NCBI GenBank assembly: GCA_965153455.1
Contig: OZ234495.1
Span: forward strand, 22,254,875-22,318,874
DNA: 64,000 nucleotides
From: Sphagnum compactum
Lineage: Eukaryota; Bryophyta; Sphagnopsida; Sphagnales
Direction: 5' to 3'
A program made the translations under genes and the position numbers. A model generated the notes under the pieces. That model made no database searches and was not told the DNA's origin. It saw only the letters and a program-made list of their open reading frames with translations. The stretch's first letter is position 1. Each line of letters opens with the position of its first letter. This document shows positions 10,261 to 23,165 of the stretch, one piece after another.

Positions 10261-13195
10261 AGAATCTGTCGTTGACTGGCTGGGTCATCATTTCTGCATC
10301 ATAGTTCCTCTTTGCTTACTGTTGATATATCTAATGGTTGAAATCATTGGAAATGCATTGGGATGAGGAGAAAAAGGTTCAATGGAAGCAGCCTCCAGAA
10401 ACAGGCTTACATGCACTGCCTTCTTATCTGCGGCAACCATAAGAGATCTCTTATGCAACAGCAAGACTGAGTATTTCAATAACAAGCTTCTGAAAGCTAT
10501 ATTGTCACGAGCCAAGGGATGAGATCATTTGGAGTTTTGATGCCCTTTGCTTCAACCCCATCTTCCTCCAAACCAGAGCTCACAACTTGACTCTTTGTAT
10601 CAGAAGTTCAAGCTGTGTTTTCTCTGGCATTAGAGTGAGAGTAATGTTTGGACAAAGATCAACATGAGATTGTAAATGCCTGCTTAAATTGTACTAAGGA
10701 ACATAGAGATGCTTGGTATGTGGTTATCTCTTGGAATTTGCTAGTTCTGCGGGGGCACTTTGAAAGCTTGTATGAAGTCCTATATGTGCAACAGCTCCCA
10801 CCTTGGGCAAAGGGACTGAAGATATTTTCCTCTTTCTTCAAGAATCAACATCACTCTACACATTATCTTTTTGGCCTTGTTTCACCACCGAATGGTTTTT
10901 TGATGTGATTTGATGCAAACTGAGATAATGAAAGACTTTTTGAGAGGTGCAAGAGTGATTGTTTGGGGATGGTGTGTTGGTGCTGACTGTTGAGAAAATT
11001 GCACTTGAAGATTGTTTCCCTGCCATCACTGGGTTAGAGATTGATCAGATGCAATTATGTTTCCACTTTCTGCCTATTTTACATAGAGACAAATCAATCA
11101 GTTGAAACCTAGAGCTGTTGTGGTTTTCACTAGATAAGTTGGCTGATGGTCAGGGTAGTCTAGTTTCCATCTACTCTCTGGTATCCTGCCAATGTAGATC
11201 TCAAAGCCGTCATGTCTATCTGCTTGCCTTTTGCTTTCTTTCCTTTCAATTTGTCCTTGTCCCTCTACTTCTGTGTGTGTCACATCTTTGTTATTTGCAT
11301 GTTTTGTGCCCACCTACCAACAAGTGTAGTTTTGCTCTACAATTCTTGTGACCAGACACTACAAAGTCTTCACATCAGGAGCAGCAGCAGACAGAATTAC
11401 AGACTCAGTAGCAGCACCAGCAGCCAAGAGCGAGACAAAAGTTAGAAGTTAGAACCTTATTGTTGTTCATTACAATGTAGCTAGAGACGACTTGTCCATG
11501 CTGCTTGCACTTGCCACTAAAGCAATGTTGAAACAGCAGCTCCTCAATAGGTGCATTTCTTAATGCATGTACAAGAAGCTTGGTGAGGGAGGAACACAAG
11601 AACATGTCCCTACAGAGGCTCTGCAGAAATTCACAGTTGTTCAACAAGAAATCCAAAATGCATGAAAGATTTGTAGTCTTGATCTATCTATCTTGCAAGT
11701 ATTGCAGCAAAAGACCACAAATTCTTCAATTAGGTTTAGCATCAATCTTGTCAATCTGAAGATAAGGAGCCTTATTTTACGTATGCATTTCTTGCAACTT
11801 GATTTATGGCAACAGATCGATATTTATTTTGGCTCTGTCTGTAAAGGAGACAGTACAAAACAATGTAATGGTTTTCATTTCGTTTCGCATTTTGAGGAAT
11901 GTTCACACGGCATTAGTTTGAACTGGTAGTTCAGTTTTTTGAGAACTTCATGGTACATTTCTACTTTTAACTGTTGCTGGTTTGAAGTTTGAACTTGCCA
12001 TAAGGGGCAGAGCCATTAGCCCCATGAGTTGCTCATCAGCCCCATTGAGCAGCTCATCAAAGGGATAAGCATAAAGGGTTTGCTGTTCCAAAGAGAGTTC
12101 CTACAAACAAAATGATAGCAAGGAAATTATTCAGGAAACCATGGAATTTATTTCCTTGGAAAATTCCTAAAAGGGATTGGAAAGTAGCTAAGATCAAATG
12201 TGCGTGTGCTGCCAATCTGTGTATATGGTCTTTCATTGTGAATTCCATTGACAAGTTCTTACTTATTTCATGATTATTGAAAATATCGTTGTGGGCAAAA
12301 ATATTAGAAAAATTAAGAGCAGTGACAAATTCACAATTATACAACAAATTTTATGATTAGAAATTGGTGTTCAGAGAATGAGCACCCAATTGGTCACAGG
12401 CTAGGAGAAATAGTTGCATGGAAACTACAGGGATTCAAGAATGGTATGGGCAGTTCCGGAAATGTGGGCAAAAAAGTTTAATAAAATGTGTTTTGGTTCA
12501 ACCCATAATTTAAAAGGAGATCTTATTATGAACGGTGGTAATTGGGAACCTAAGAAATGGTCAAGACTCAATATGCTGATGTCAGGCATGAGTCTGCTCC
12601 AATGGTGGAAGGTCTTGCATGTGAATGGTGGGGAAGGCTCTCTTCAATCGAAGAACACATCTTCTTCTGTGTGAGGAGGTGCTTTCAAACACAAACAATT
12701 AAAAGACACAAAGAAAACAACCTCGCAGTACTTTCCCCTAGGAGTGGGCCATTCCAAAAATTAGGTCTCAATGTGAGCTCAGGTGGACTGATTCTGGGGA
12801 CATACCACTCCAATGCCCTTACTTAGCTCAAAAGGCAAGACCATCATTTTCAACAACGCAAACCATACTTAGCATAAAAGCCAAGCCCATCATTTTCAAC
12901 AATGACTTGCATGATAACAACCTTCTGAGGAATATCAACCTCTTGAGGAATTTGCACTGTTATTCTGGGGGACTTTTCTGTGTGGGATTTGTCACTCCAG
13001 AAGCTGGAGTTGGGTGGTTTCAAATTAGGAGGTCCGACTGATAGCAGGGCCTGACATTACTTACACAAAAAGACTTGATGAAAATCTTGTAGAAATTGAG
13101 GCAATGGTTTTTTTGACAACCCCTTAGTCTGAAACCACCTTAGGATATCACAAATCTTTACACCTAGGACTGTAATTCTTATGAATGAAATGCCA
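10261..13195. other. intergenic, no gene recognised
   Basis: Only short frames below about 90 codons on both strands, none with a domain I recognise (for example 10648-10908 plus and 11405-11656 minus). Composition is closer to the flanking genic DNA than to the AT-rich desert that begins after 16.4 kb. Confidence 0.35.
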
Positions 13196-13412
13196 TGTGA
13201 AGTACTCTGGTGTGGAAGGTGGTGCCTGCCTCTGACTAGCTAAGAATTGAAGTGTGTGAATTATCCTTGTGTGAAAGGTATCTGCCTCCGACTATCTAAA
13301 GAATTGATGACCATCTGAAGTATTCTTATGGAAGGAGCCCTCCTCCAACTGAATGGCCAAGCATGTGAATATTTTCACAGAGAGGGCCCTCCTCCCACCA
13401 TGTAAGAAATGA
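13196..13412. repeat. degenerate tandem repeat, four units of about 50-59 bp
   Basis: Units start near 13196, 13253, 13312 and 13362. Each begins with a TGTGAA/TCTGAA motif. The first two share GCCTGCCTC(T/C)GACTA; the last two share GCCCTCCTCC. The first and last pairs look like two sub-families. Confidence 0.6.
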
Positions 13413-14156
13413 CGATGAAGCTTTTACAGATTGAATTGAGACAGCAATCTCTTTCCCCGCACTTTGTGAATAATATGTTCTTCCCCTCCTTGAGGGCCTA
13501 TTATCATATTTAAATCACAAGTTAGAAACTTCTGGACCCGCTAAACCACCCTGAGAAATTTCCTAAGTGTATTTGAAAGGCACCTTCATATTCATGGATA
13601 TCCCTCCGTGACAAAAGGAAGGTTGGATCTTACACCAGCTCTGAAAAGGATAACCATAAGATCCTTCGCAGTCTTAAGGAGTAGGCATAAGAACTAAGAA
13701 CTCTCCCCTTCCTACACCTCTTGATCTAATCTAGGCATCTTGCCTTGTATTTCTTGTGAATGGGTTCCCATCCCTGCCTTTTTTATATACACGGGTTTTC
13801 TTCTTCTTTATGATAATGTTCACTGCATGTTTTTTCAATGGGTAAAGCCCTTGAGTAAGGACCCAAAAGGTGGGGCCAGACTTGGCTACCGCCTCGTCCT
13901 CCTAGGCCCCTTCCTATGGGAATGCTCCCACCTGCTGCTTTACCCTATACACTAATATCTGCCAGGAGAAGCAAGCAGAGCACTGCATGAATGAAGCAAT
14001 TGTTGAAGAAGTCATTGAGAGAAGTTTTCGCTCTCCTTATTCTTGGCCTTATTTTTTCCTCTTTCTTTCTTGTGCAGAAGCTGCTGGTCTCTACCTCTCT
14101 CTGTTTTCTTCCCTTGTTTATTGCTTGAAGCTTCGATATTGGTGTATGGACAAAGC

Positions 14157-16310
14157 ATGAAAGGAACTGTGAAATCTTCAGTGGGAGGGCTCTGGGGAAT
14201 TTTGCATAAATTTTCTCCACTGTCTTCTTCTGCAGGTGTTGAACAGGCGGATGGAAAGTCCGAAATGGAGCAATCTCAGTCTTTGATGCGGCAGCATTAT
14301 AGTACTTCCGAGTCGTCTTCTGCTCCCGTTTCTCGTCACGGTCCAATTTTTGGTGTGGAAGAAGACCCGGCAGGTGGAGATCATGGTCCTGCAACGTCTA
14401 ATCGCAAGTCTGTTGAGTATCGTTCCGGTAATGCTGAGCCTGAATTGGTTGTTCAAAGAGGCCCTCTTCTTCAGCCACATTTCCTTGCAGCGGTGTTCGT
14501 CCAAAAACGACGCTGTTTTGTGCGGTGCTTGAAACGGCAAACTGTGACTACTGATTCGACTGGAACAACGTCGGATCCTCCTCCTTCGGCCTACACGGAA
14601 GTGACCAGCTTGGACGAGTTGGAGGAAGTTGTGGAAGAGTGCAATTCGATTGAGCTCTGCGCATCCGCAACGGTTGCGCGTGAAATTTTCTATTTTGGTC
14701 TAGCTGCTACTGGTCGACTGGAGAAAACTACAAGGAAGAAGAAGTCTTCGGAGGAGGAATTTGCAGCAGGGTTTGAGGTGACGGAAGCTGTGATCGAGTT
14801 GCTCATGAGAATTGAGCAGGATCGTGTAGTCTTTGTCTCGCAGGAGGAGAACGTCGTTGGTGTCAATGCAAAGAAGTTCCTTGTTTGTGCTTTAGCATGT
14901 GCATGGTATCGGAATGTACCCAATCTTGTGAAGTTGGTGGTAGGATTGATGAGTCCATCGGAGTTGTGTCCGATGTCACCGTTCGTGAACAAGGCTGCTA
15001 TAGTTTCGGCACTCATGAACTGCAACACCATGCTTCAGCTTCTCAAACTGCTCTTGGAGCTGAATCCACGTCTTTTGGATTTGGAGGAGGACTCAGCTGC
15101 TGACTCCTGGGTTTCAGTATCATGGCTATTGTCGCGAACTGCGCGTACTCGCCCCGCCAATTCCTTCCTTATGCCACAGCAATACACGCCAAGTTTCCTG
15201 TTGGCCGAACAAGCCACCAAAGAGTTCCGTCGCATGATGCTTTTGGTGTACTATCCCTTTCAAGCCCTGAGATGGACCATCTTTGGCCCCATGTACAGAA
15301 TGACGAACAGAGTTTGCACCGGACGAAATCCGAGTCAAGTGGCTATCGCCCTCGCTCGAGCAACAGATGTGCTGAAATGCTATTCAGACAAGGTTCATAG
15401 CCAACACTCGCTCACAAATTTGCCCAGCTGCAGACAATGGAAACTAGATGCTCATGTCACTGGATTGAGATCGCCATGGACGTCATCAAAGAAATCCAAC
15501 CAGCAACAGCTGCTACAGAACATCCAACTCCAAGTCCTGATGGAACCCACCGTACTCCCGAACTGTTCTCTCACCCTCAAAATTTTGAGCCTCGAATTTC
15601 AGAACCTGAACGCGGCTAATTGTCGTGATAGTAGTTCTTCCATTTTGCGCCGATTCTTCTTGTCGAGAGTTGCTGTGACAGTTACACCAGAAGTGGAACC
15701 GCAACAAGTTCTACTCACAAGGCTTGGGCTTGATTCTCCAAACGACAGGTTGTTCGTGCCTCCGTCCGGGAGCCGTGTAACAGGTCCGCTGGGGAAAGGA
15801 CGCGGTGGTGTACCACGTATCATGGAGAGAACAACCACCGCGACGTCGCAGACGACTTCTTCTCTAACGTCTGGCAAGCTTGGTGAGACAGATTGGCATC
15901 ATGAGCAGACACATGGAACAGAACACTGCCACAGTTCCAAGTCTGGCACTTTCTCTTGGACTTTGAAGAACTTGGGTGGAATTCCATTTTCGGACCGACT
16001 TATAAACCAAGTTTCTTCTTATACAATGATGCCCAGAAGCTTCAAGAAGACTAGATCTTCTTGGTCGGATTTATCGACTGGCAGCTTTGATGCAGATGGC
16101 GGTGTGACATTCACGCATCAACAATACCCTGACACCATCACATGGATGTTGGCACCTGAGTTGCGAGGGAGGATGGTGGCATGGCGCATTTCAATGGAGG
16201 TGCATGTGTCCATCCTCAACAAGTTTACTGGGTTCTTCACTGAGGCCAGAACACTCAAGTTTTGCTTTGCAAGCCACTTGCAACATGAGCTCTCAATATC
16301 ACCAGTCTAG
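14157..16310 (+). CDS. intronless 717-codon open frame, protein of unknown function
   Basis: The first in-frame ATG is 14157. The frame extends a further 38 codons upstream only by starting at a TTG (14043). Stop at 16308-16310. The N-terminal third is Ser/Gly-rich. About 14,600-15,090 has strongly protein-like codon use and helical, acidic/hydrophobic blocks (SLDELEEVVEECNSIELC, EVTEAVIELLMRIEQ, MLQLLKLLLELNPRLLDLEE). The C-terminal third is Ser/Thr-rich and low in complexity. I recognise no domain. A second plus-strand frame is also open over 15,122-15,400 and 15,437-15,619 and reads as plausible protein, so a frameshift after about 15,120, or a shorter real gene, must be considered. No splice sites are needed to keep the frame open. 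It could be a lineage-specific gene, a retrocopy or a recent pseudogene. Confidence 0.5.
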   Translation: MKGTVKSSVGGLWGILHKFSPLSSSAGVEQADGKSEMEQSQSLMRQHYSTSESSSAPVSRHGPIFGVEEDPAGGDHGPATSNRKSVEYRSGNAEPELVVQRGPLLQPHFLAAVFVQKRRCFVRCLKRQTVTTDSTGTTSDPPPSAYTEVTSLDELEEVVEECNSIELCASATVAREIFYFGLAATGRLEKTTRKKKSSEEEFAAGFEVTEAVIELLMRIEQDRVVFVSQEENVVGVNAKKFLVCALACAWYRNVPNLVKLVVGLMSPSELCPMSPFVNKAAIVSALMNCNTMLQLLKLLLELNPRLLDLEEDSAADSWVSVSWLLSRTARTRPANSFLMPQQYTPSFLLAEQATKEFRRMMLLVYYPFQALRWTIFGPMYRMTNRVCTGRNPSQVAIALARATDVLKCYSDKVHSQHSLTNLPSCRQWKLDAHVTGLRSPWTSSKKSNQQQLLQNIQLQVLMEPTVLPNCSLTLKILSLEFQNLNAANCRDSSSSILRRFFLSRVAVTVTPEVEPQQVLLTRLGLDSPNDRLFVPPSGSRVTGPLGKGRGGVPRIMERTTTATSQTTSSLTSGKLGETDWHHEQTHGTEHCHSSKSGTFSWTLKNLGGIPFSDRLINQVSSYTMMPRSFKKTRSSWSDLSTGSFDADGGVTFTHQQYPDTITWMLAPELRGRMVAWRISMEVHVSILNKFTGFFTEARTLKFCFASHLQHELSISPV

Positions 16311-16429
16311 CTTCTCATCTTATGGGACCATCTGCTTGAGAGACTTTAGCTTACTTCCTTGCACATCGACAAAAATGTTTGAAAGGTCTGTTGGATCAAA
16401 TTCTATACTCTCCAAATGTTGTCACAATG

Positions 16430-19400
16430 TCATCTTTTTTATTCTTTTTTTTTTAATACTCTTTATTAATCATGTTTCACTATAACATGCACAAAATATG
16501 ATATTGATGTTTCTAAATATATGGTGATTTTTAAACTATCATTTTTCAAAATATGAATTTTTTTTTTCATTAATGTGTACAAGAATTGTCACTAACTTTG
16601 TCCTTAGTGGTACCCTTTAAAGAATTTGGACCTTGTCACATCATATAAGTTAGCTTATGTGTCGATGTAGATGCAAGACCAACTTTACCAAAACAAAATT
16701 TATATTTGAACATGTATATTTATATTTCTTTATTATGAACATTTAGATACAATGTATTGAATATGTAAATTGCACACAACCAAAAAAATAAAATCTAGTT
16801 ACATACAAAACTTTCATTGGCACATTAAAAATTTATGATTTCCAATGTTTGTTTCAATCATATTTATGTTGGGTTTCAAATAAGAATCCATTTTTTATTG
16901 GCTTTTACTTTCAATCACTTATATTAGAATGTTTAGGTGTACATTAAAATCCTTTTCCAATTCTAATTTAGCTTTCGATTGATTATATCAAGTTTTCAAT
17001 CACATAAGGAAATCATTTTTATTTCAATTTTACATTCAATTAGTTATATCATTTTTTTTATTACACAAAAACTCATTTTCAAATCATTCTTGGTTTATAT
17101 CCACTTTTAGGTCATAGAATAAATAACTTATTTTTAATCTATTTGACTTTTGGTTGATTATATATCAATTTTTTTATCACAATGTTGGATTTTGGAGAAT
17201 CCATTTCAATTCATTTTTTATTTTGATTTATTGCATCATCTGTGGGATCACACAAGAGAATCATATTTATTGGTTCTCATTTTTAATTTCTTATATCTTG
17301 CTTAACTTTTCAAACACATTGAAATCTTGCTTCAACATTTTATTCATCAATTTTCCAGCACTTGCAATTTAGTTTTGAAAAAAAAAATTATTTTAAGTTG
17401 GTTAAAAAATGTTTCAAATCACTTCTTTCAAGGTGACATCACACATTCAAATGGCATATGGGTGCAAAAACTCAATCATGAGCCACACATGCACTCGTAA
17501 ACCACTACTTTTTTCAAGATATTTTCACATCTTTTTTTAAGATATTTTAAAACTCCTTTTAAATATTTAGAATTTTCTTTATATATTATTATGTTAAGGT
17601 TTATATTTTATAAATTTCAATAAAGATAAGTAAGCAGGTATTAAAATTTGTCAAAAATGGCTAGGTATGAATCTTTTTACATTGTAAAAACAATGGTTAT
17701 AATTATGTTTAAAGCACTTTTGAGTATTTTTAATTCATTAGATTGATTTCAAATTTTCAAAATAAGCATGTCAATATATTGAAAATAAAATTATATAAAA
17801 ACAACTTCATTTGTAAAAAAACAAATTCTCAAATGTTAGATACACAAAATTAAATAATGGTTTCAATTGTTTTGGTACATGTTTGCAAAATTGTATCCAC
17901 ATTCATATAATTTTTATTCAAATATTATACCAACAATTGATGTTTGGCACTTCTTTGTTGAATATTTCAACTAATGAAATTCAATAGTTACAAATTTAAT
18001 TTTTCTACAATTTCAACAATTTGAAGAATAAATATTCCAAATACACCTTGTGTTGTGCATTTCTAATAGTAACCCAATGGTTTTCAATTTTCAACAATTT
18101 CAACAACTATCAATATTTTTTTTCTTTTTGTCTTGACTAGACCTTTCAAGTGTAAACTAGCTAATAAGGGCCACTCACATTAAAGACTAGACTATTTAAC
18201 GGGAAAAATATTCATAAAATCATGCTTTATGAATTGATTATTTTGTTTAAATTAAACCCAAAATTAAAAGATGTTGCATTATACCATTAATATGTGTAGG
18301 CAATCTTAAAACAATTCCCATAGAAAAGTAATTTTATAATCATTTGAAGCCATAGGTAAAATCTTTTAAACAATGAAATAATCTTTTAATCACTAGTTAC
18401 ATGGTCTTAAAAGTTTTTTTATATATTCCATATTAATGAAATTCATTTCAAATTTATCCAAAGGTTCTCATAATACATTAAAAATATATGTTTTAGAAGT
18501 TTGTCCAAAACTTTCATGGTTATGGCTTGAATGGTTCCTATTAGCCCAATTCCACCCATTTGCAAATTATTTTGTTTTGAATTTCAATTGTAGGTATAAT
18601 ACATTTCAAAGTTCTAATCACATTTATGAATTTTGTGGAACTTGCATATTTATATGAAATTTTCATGAATATTCTATATTTGAATTATATTATCACACTT
18701 TATTTTTAATTTTTGTTGCTTATTTCTTGGTTGATTACATGAGGCTTCAAATTCTTTTTCCCCCAATCACTTGTATATTCAATAAAATTCTTTCAAATTT
18801 TTGTATAACATTTTCAATTGTTGTCTTGAGGTTTTGATCATACATCAAACAATGCTTTTAGTTTTTTTGTAATTTGTTCGTTTGTGTCAACTTTTTGGAA
18901 TTTAATTTTTAAAATTTTACTATTGGTCACTTATGTCAATTTTTGCTAAAACATGAAGATTTTTCTCGTTTAAAATTTATTTTGAATCACTTGTCATTAC
19001 TTTTAGCCAATTGTTTTTTTTTAGAATATAAAACTCCAAATTTGCCTTTAAAAAGTGACTTTAATGGACTACTTCTTTTTTTTTCCCAAAGAGAGGCCTT
19101 TTATAAACACAATCCACTTTCGTGGCTATTTAAGCTCCTTTCTAACAAACTAACTTAGCACTACTTCCTATCTCTATTTCCACTCACCACCCCACAAACA
19201 AGATGCATAACTAGCAAAAGAGAAGTGCTTACACCTCAATTCATTACACTTTACAATTGTACAATTCTCCACCCAACCATGAGCGCAAGAAGGGATTTTC
19301 ATCCTCTCTTTTACAACCTCCTAATCTATTCTATCATCTTTTCACACCCGAATTTTTCTTCTCCCCTATGCATGCATAAGGATCTCCTAAACTATCTACA

Positions 19401-19680
19401 TTTGCACACTTGTTTTAATGTTGGCTCCTAACTACAACCCCAAGTTGCTAGTGGTGGCTTGTTCAAAAGTCAATCATTAGTAACATGCTCTCCTCCTAAA
19501 ATACGTCATTGTCCTCAATGACAAAAATTAGGGAAATTAGTTTTCAAAATAGATTTTTTTTCTCATGTAGCCTCATCCATGGGATGTGTTTCCATTTTAT
19601 CAAAAATTATTTCCAAGTTTTATCTTGGAGTTGTTGGATTCTTGTGCTTAAAATCTTTCTTGGTTTTGCTATAGTGTCTC
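16430..19680. other. AT-rich intergenic DNA
   Basis: Abrupt switch to A/T-dominated sequence with runs of T and A. Frames are below about 80 codons, and none resembles a protein family. No transposon ends found. Confidence 0.5.
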
Positions 19681-19689
19681 CTTCATCAA

Positions 19690-20640
19690 ATGTTTCTACA
19701 ATTTAGGCAATAGATGGCTAGAATTAGACACATATTTCTTAAGTAGGTTGACATGGAAGACATTGTGGATCTTTCATTTTTTGGGAGATCCAATTGATTG
19801 GCCACTTTGCCTTTTTTTTAAGTATGACAAATGGGCCATAATATCAAGGGGACAATTTTGGGTATTTTCCCAATCTCAAGCCACTCCTTAAAGGCTTGAG
19901 TCTCAAGAACACTTTGTCATTAGCTTCAAATTCCCTAGGGCTTTTGTTTTGCCAACATAAAACTTGGCCCATAATTGTTGGCCACTTTGCATACTTTCCT
20001 TGACCAATTTCAAAGTATATTGGATATTAACAATTATTTCATTTACACCTTTTATCTTGAAAATGGGCATTCAAATGGAAAGGGGAGTTAAATAGTCATG
20101 CACATATAAGGCATGTAACAAACTTGTTTTAGTGGAGAAATGGCAACTCGTCCCATTTTAGGCAAATTCCACTAAATATGAATGTGGTTCCCAAGTTCCT
20201 TGTCAATTGCTGACATAAATTCTTAACATATTTACTAGGGTATGGTTAATCCTCTCCATTTGTGCTCAATTTTTAAATGATAAACACTACTCATTTTGAA
20301 TCTAGTGCCAACCATTTTAAATAAGGTAGTCCAAAATTGGTTCAAAAAATTTCAATCTAAATCACACACAATTTCTTTGGATAACCCATGTAACCAAAAA
20401 AATTCCCAAAAGAATGATCTAGCCACATCCATGCTAACATAATGGATCGAGTGACTAGAAGATGAACATGTTTTATAAACTTATCCACGACCACAAAAAT
20501 GTTATCATGTCCACATAGGTTCCTAGGTATTTGAATTATGGTAACTTGCAAATTTGAAACTATAATGCTTTTGAATGGCCTTGGAAACCTCCACATCCTT
20601 AGGGATTTATGTGGTTATTGACATATGTAATGTTGAACTA
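19690..20640 (-). mobile_element. decayed Ty3/gypsy retrotransposon fragment (integrase region)
   Basis: Read on the minus strand, 20596-20357 gives an integrase catalytic-core block (GHDNIFVVVDKFIKHVH followed by FGNFFGYMGYPKKL). Further on, towards 19700, comes the C-terminal part: LGKYPKLSPLDIMAHLSYLK and KIHNVFHVNLLKKYV. The order and spacing match the integrase end of a plant Ty3/gypsy pol. The frame is broken by several stops, and no reverse transcriptase, RNase H, LTR or primer-binding site was found nearby. It is therefore a truncated, inactive relic. Confidence 0.8.
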
Positions 20641-22640
20641 AGATGATTATTCAACAAGACAACTTGGGTTGAAGGGTATTTCAATAATCTAAACTTTTAA
20701 AAGGTAACTTAAGACCTTTATAATGTGAAATGAAGTTGTATCATGTTCTTTGAAATGTTGTTAAACTTGCTCCTTTAGTTATTATTGTGCTTCTCAAATG
20801 TGATAATGTTAATTCTTGTATTATTGTTCAAGCTTCAAATCCAAGTCTTTAAGGTGATGTTCATGCTCCTTCAATTTCTCATCATGTTCTACAATGATTA
20901 ACTTCAAGTTGTGAAGGTTCCACTTGATTAAAGTGTTTACATTGACTAAAAGAGATGTTTATCTCGATTAAAGATTTAAAACGTGAAAGACAAAAGGTTT
21001 TTTTAGCTAATAATTTTGACAAAGGTAAACTTTTTAACCACTAGGTGTTAATTTGAACATCCAATCAAATGGGAACCTCAAAAAAGAAAGGCAGTCAAGA
21101 TGGCCAAGGCTCAATCAAGTAAGTTGTATTAAATTGCTATTAAAATATGTAATTAATTCATATGTGATCATTACATAGCCATATGTGTCTATCATGAAAG
21201 CATTTGGATCATGTTAAATAATATATTATCACATATTATTTATCTACCTACTACCTACCTTAGGTTTACTTACCTACCTACCTTGTATTGTTCAATCACA
21301 TAATGAATGGAGTTTGAATTTTGTTAATGATTTATAATTTTCAAAAAATTTGTTAAAATACTTATTTGAACATTATAAAATATATCAATTTTATTGAATA
21401 AATATTTAAATAAAATTCAACATTAGGTTTTCATTTCTTTTGTTTGAACAAGATTTTGGAATTTTTAAAAAAGGTGTGTCAATTATGGGATTTCTTAAAA
21501 TTTCACACTTAAGAAGATTATTAAAAAAATTGCACATTTTTAAAAAAAACAAAAGGTGGTGTTTTTTGCTAGCAAAAGCATTGGGATGCCTCCATGAGGT
21601 TTGAGGTTTAAATTCAAGCATATCATGTATACAAATTTCATATGTAGTGATGTATACAATGTATATACATCATAGACATATGGTTATAAATATAATTAGG
21701 TACCTACCTTTTGTGATATACAATGTCACATCACTTTCGAAGATTTGATGTAATGATGATACATGGCGTAAATTAGACCATAGATACTGATGGCCTAATT
21801 GACCAAATTGTCAAATTGATAACTAGTCATTTTGACTATAGCTAGTTATAACGTCCCATGACCTTCTAGTAAAAAAGACTAAATATGTTGAAATTGTCCA
21901 AAATGACATTTTGGTCAATGGACAAGGGAGCAAAAAAGATGAAAGGGGAAAAGGGGGGTGTATACATGATTTTCTTTTCTTTTCCAATAAAAAAACCCAT
22001 GATTTTTTATAGTGTACAAGAAATTTTATTTTAATTTCGAAATGAGTAGACAAGGAAAAAGCTTTAAGAAAATAACATTTGGGGTTCTTTTTGTTTAGGA
22101 ACACAAAAGGAAATGGTTTTTCGCCTTTTTGTAGGCTTTTGATTTCTAGGAAGGCCTGAAATGGTCTTTTTTTAATTCGTTTAATAGATAATGGATGGAG
22201 ATAGTGATTTTTTTTTGAACAATTTTCAAAGGACTAAGAATTTTTTTTGAAAATATTATTGCATTCATGTTTACAAATTTATAATTTAATTCCCACTTTT
22301 TCATTTCAATCAACAATTGGGCCCATGTCATTAATGAATGTAATTGATAAACCAAAAATAATATTAAGTATAATGGTGCAACTTGACACCTAATGATAAA
22401 GGGTTAGGAATGTCAAGAACACATGTTAAGAACATTTTAGGAACAAAAACTTTTTACTTGTAAATGCTTATATTTTTTCATACTGCACATAATTGAGGAA
22501 CACACAACCCATATGGTGCAAGTTAATAATAAAAAATTAAACAAAAAATTAAATTGCTTTAATTGAATTAAATTGGGTTCATCTTTTCTTAGATTTTGAT
22601 GAAGCATTTCCTAGTTGTATGACTCCAAGATGGATTTGTT
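20641..22640. other. AT-rich intergenic DNA with a CTACC-rich patch
   Basis: No gene recognised. A patch of CTAC/CTACC repeats at about 21,240-21,285, with TAGTCAT-type motifs near 21,820, resembles parts of the CACTA elements further right. This could be an old element without recognisable ends. Confidence 0.35.
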
Positions 22641-23165
22641 TACATATGTCAAGGGATGTTAAGCATTGTTATAAAAATGTTGGGGGACATTGGGAGAAAA
22701 ATATTTTCTTTTTTGTTTTGTTTAAGCACAGGAGGATGTTGGGCAACACCAACAAACGCCACAAGTTTTTTATATTACTATTATTTATTTTTTAAATTTT
22801 CTATCATAAAGGGATGTCAAACAAGGCCAAGTAGACAATTGGGGACACCAAGCAACATTGGGGAGACATTGGTGAAATCATGCAACATTGGAAAAATGTT
22901 GATGATGTCGGGAAACAACTTTTTCCTAGGTGACAAAGGAGGCGATGAAGATGGCAAGGGGTGATGTGGATGCCAAGCAATGTTAGGGAGACATTGGGGA
23001 ACATTGAACAATGTTGAAAAACTATGTGTGACACCAATTTTTTAAGAAGGTGATAGGAATGCCGAAAAGATGCCAAAAGACAATGGGGGCACTAGGAAAG
23101 AAATGAAAAACATGAAAAAGACATTGAACAACATTGGGAAAATGTTAAAGACCTTAGGAAAAGGT
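22640..23165. repeat. degenerate ACATTGGGG-type minisatellite
   Basis: The motif GACATTGGGGAACATTG and close variants (CAACATTGG, GGGGAGACATTGG, AAAATGTTG) recur irregularly across the stretch. This produces low-complexity frames on both strands, such as minus-strand 22804-23076. No clean period. Confidence 0.5.

Noticed and set aside
13945-14540. Minus-strand frames of 149 and 120 codons
   Set aside because: Antisense to the leader and start of the 717-codon plus frame, with no domain and no splice support.
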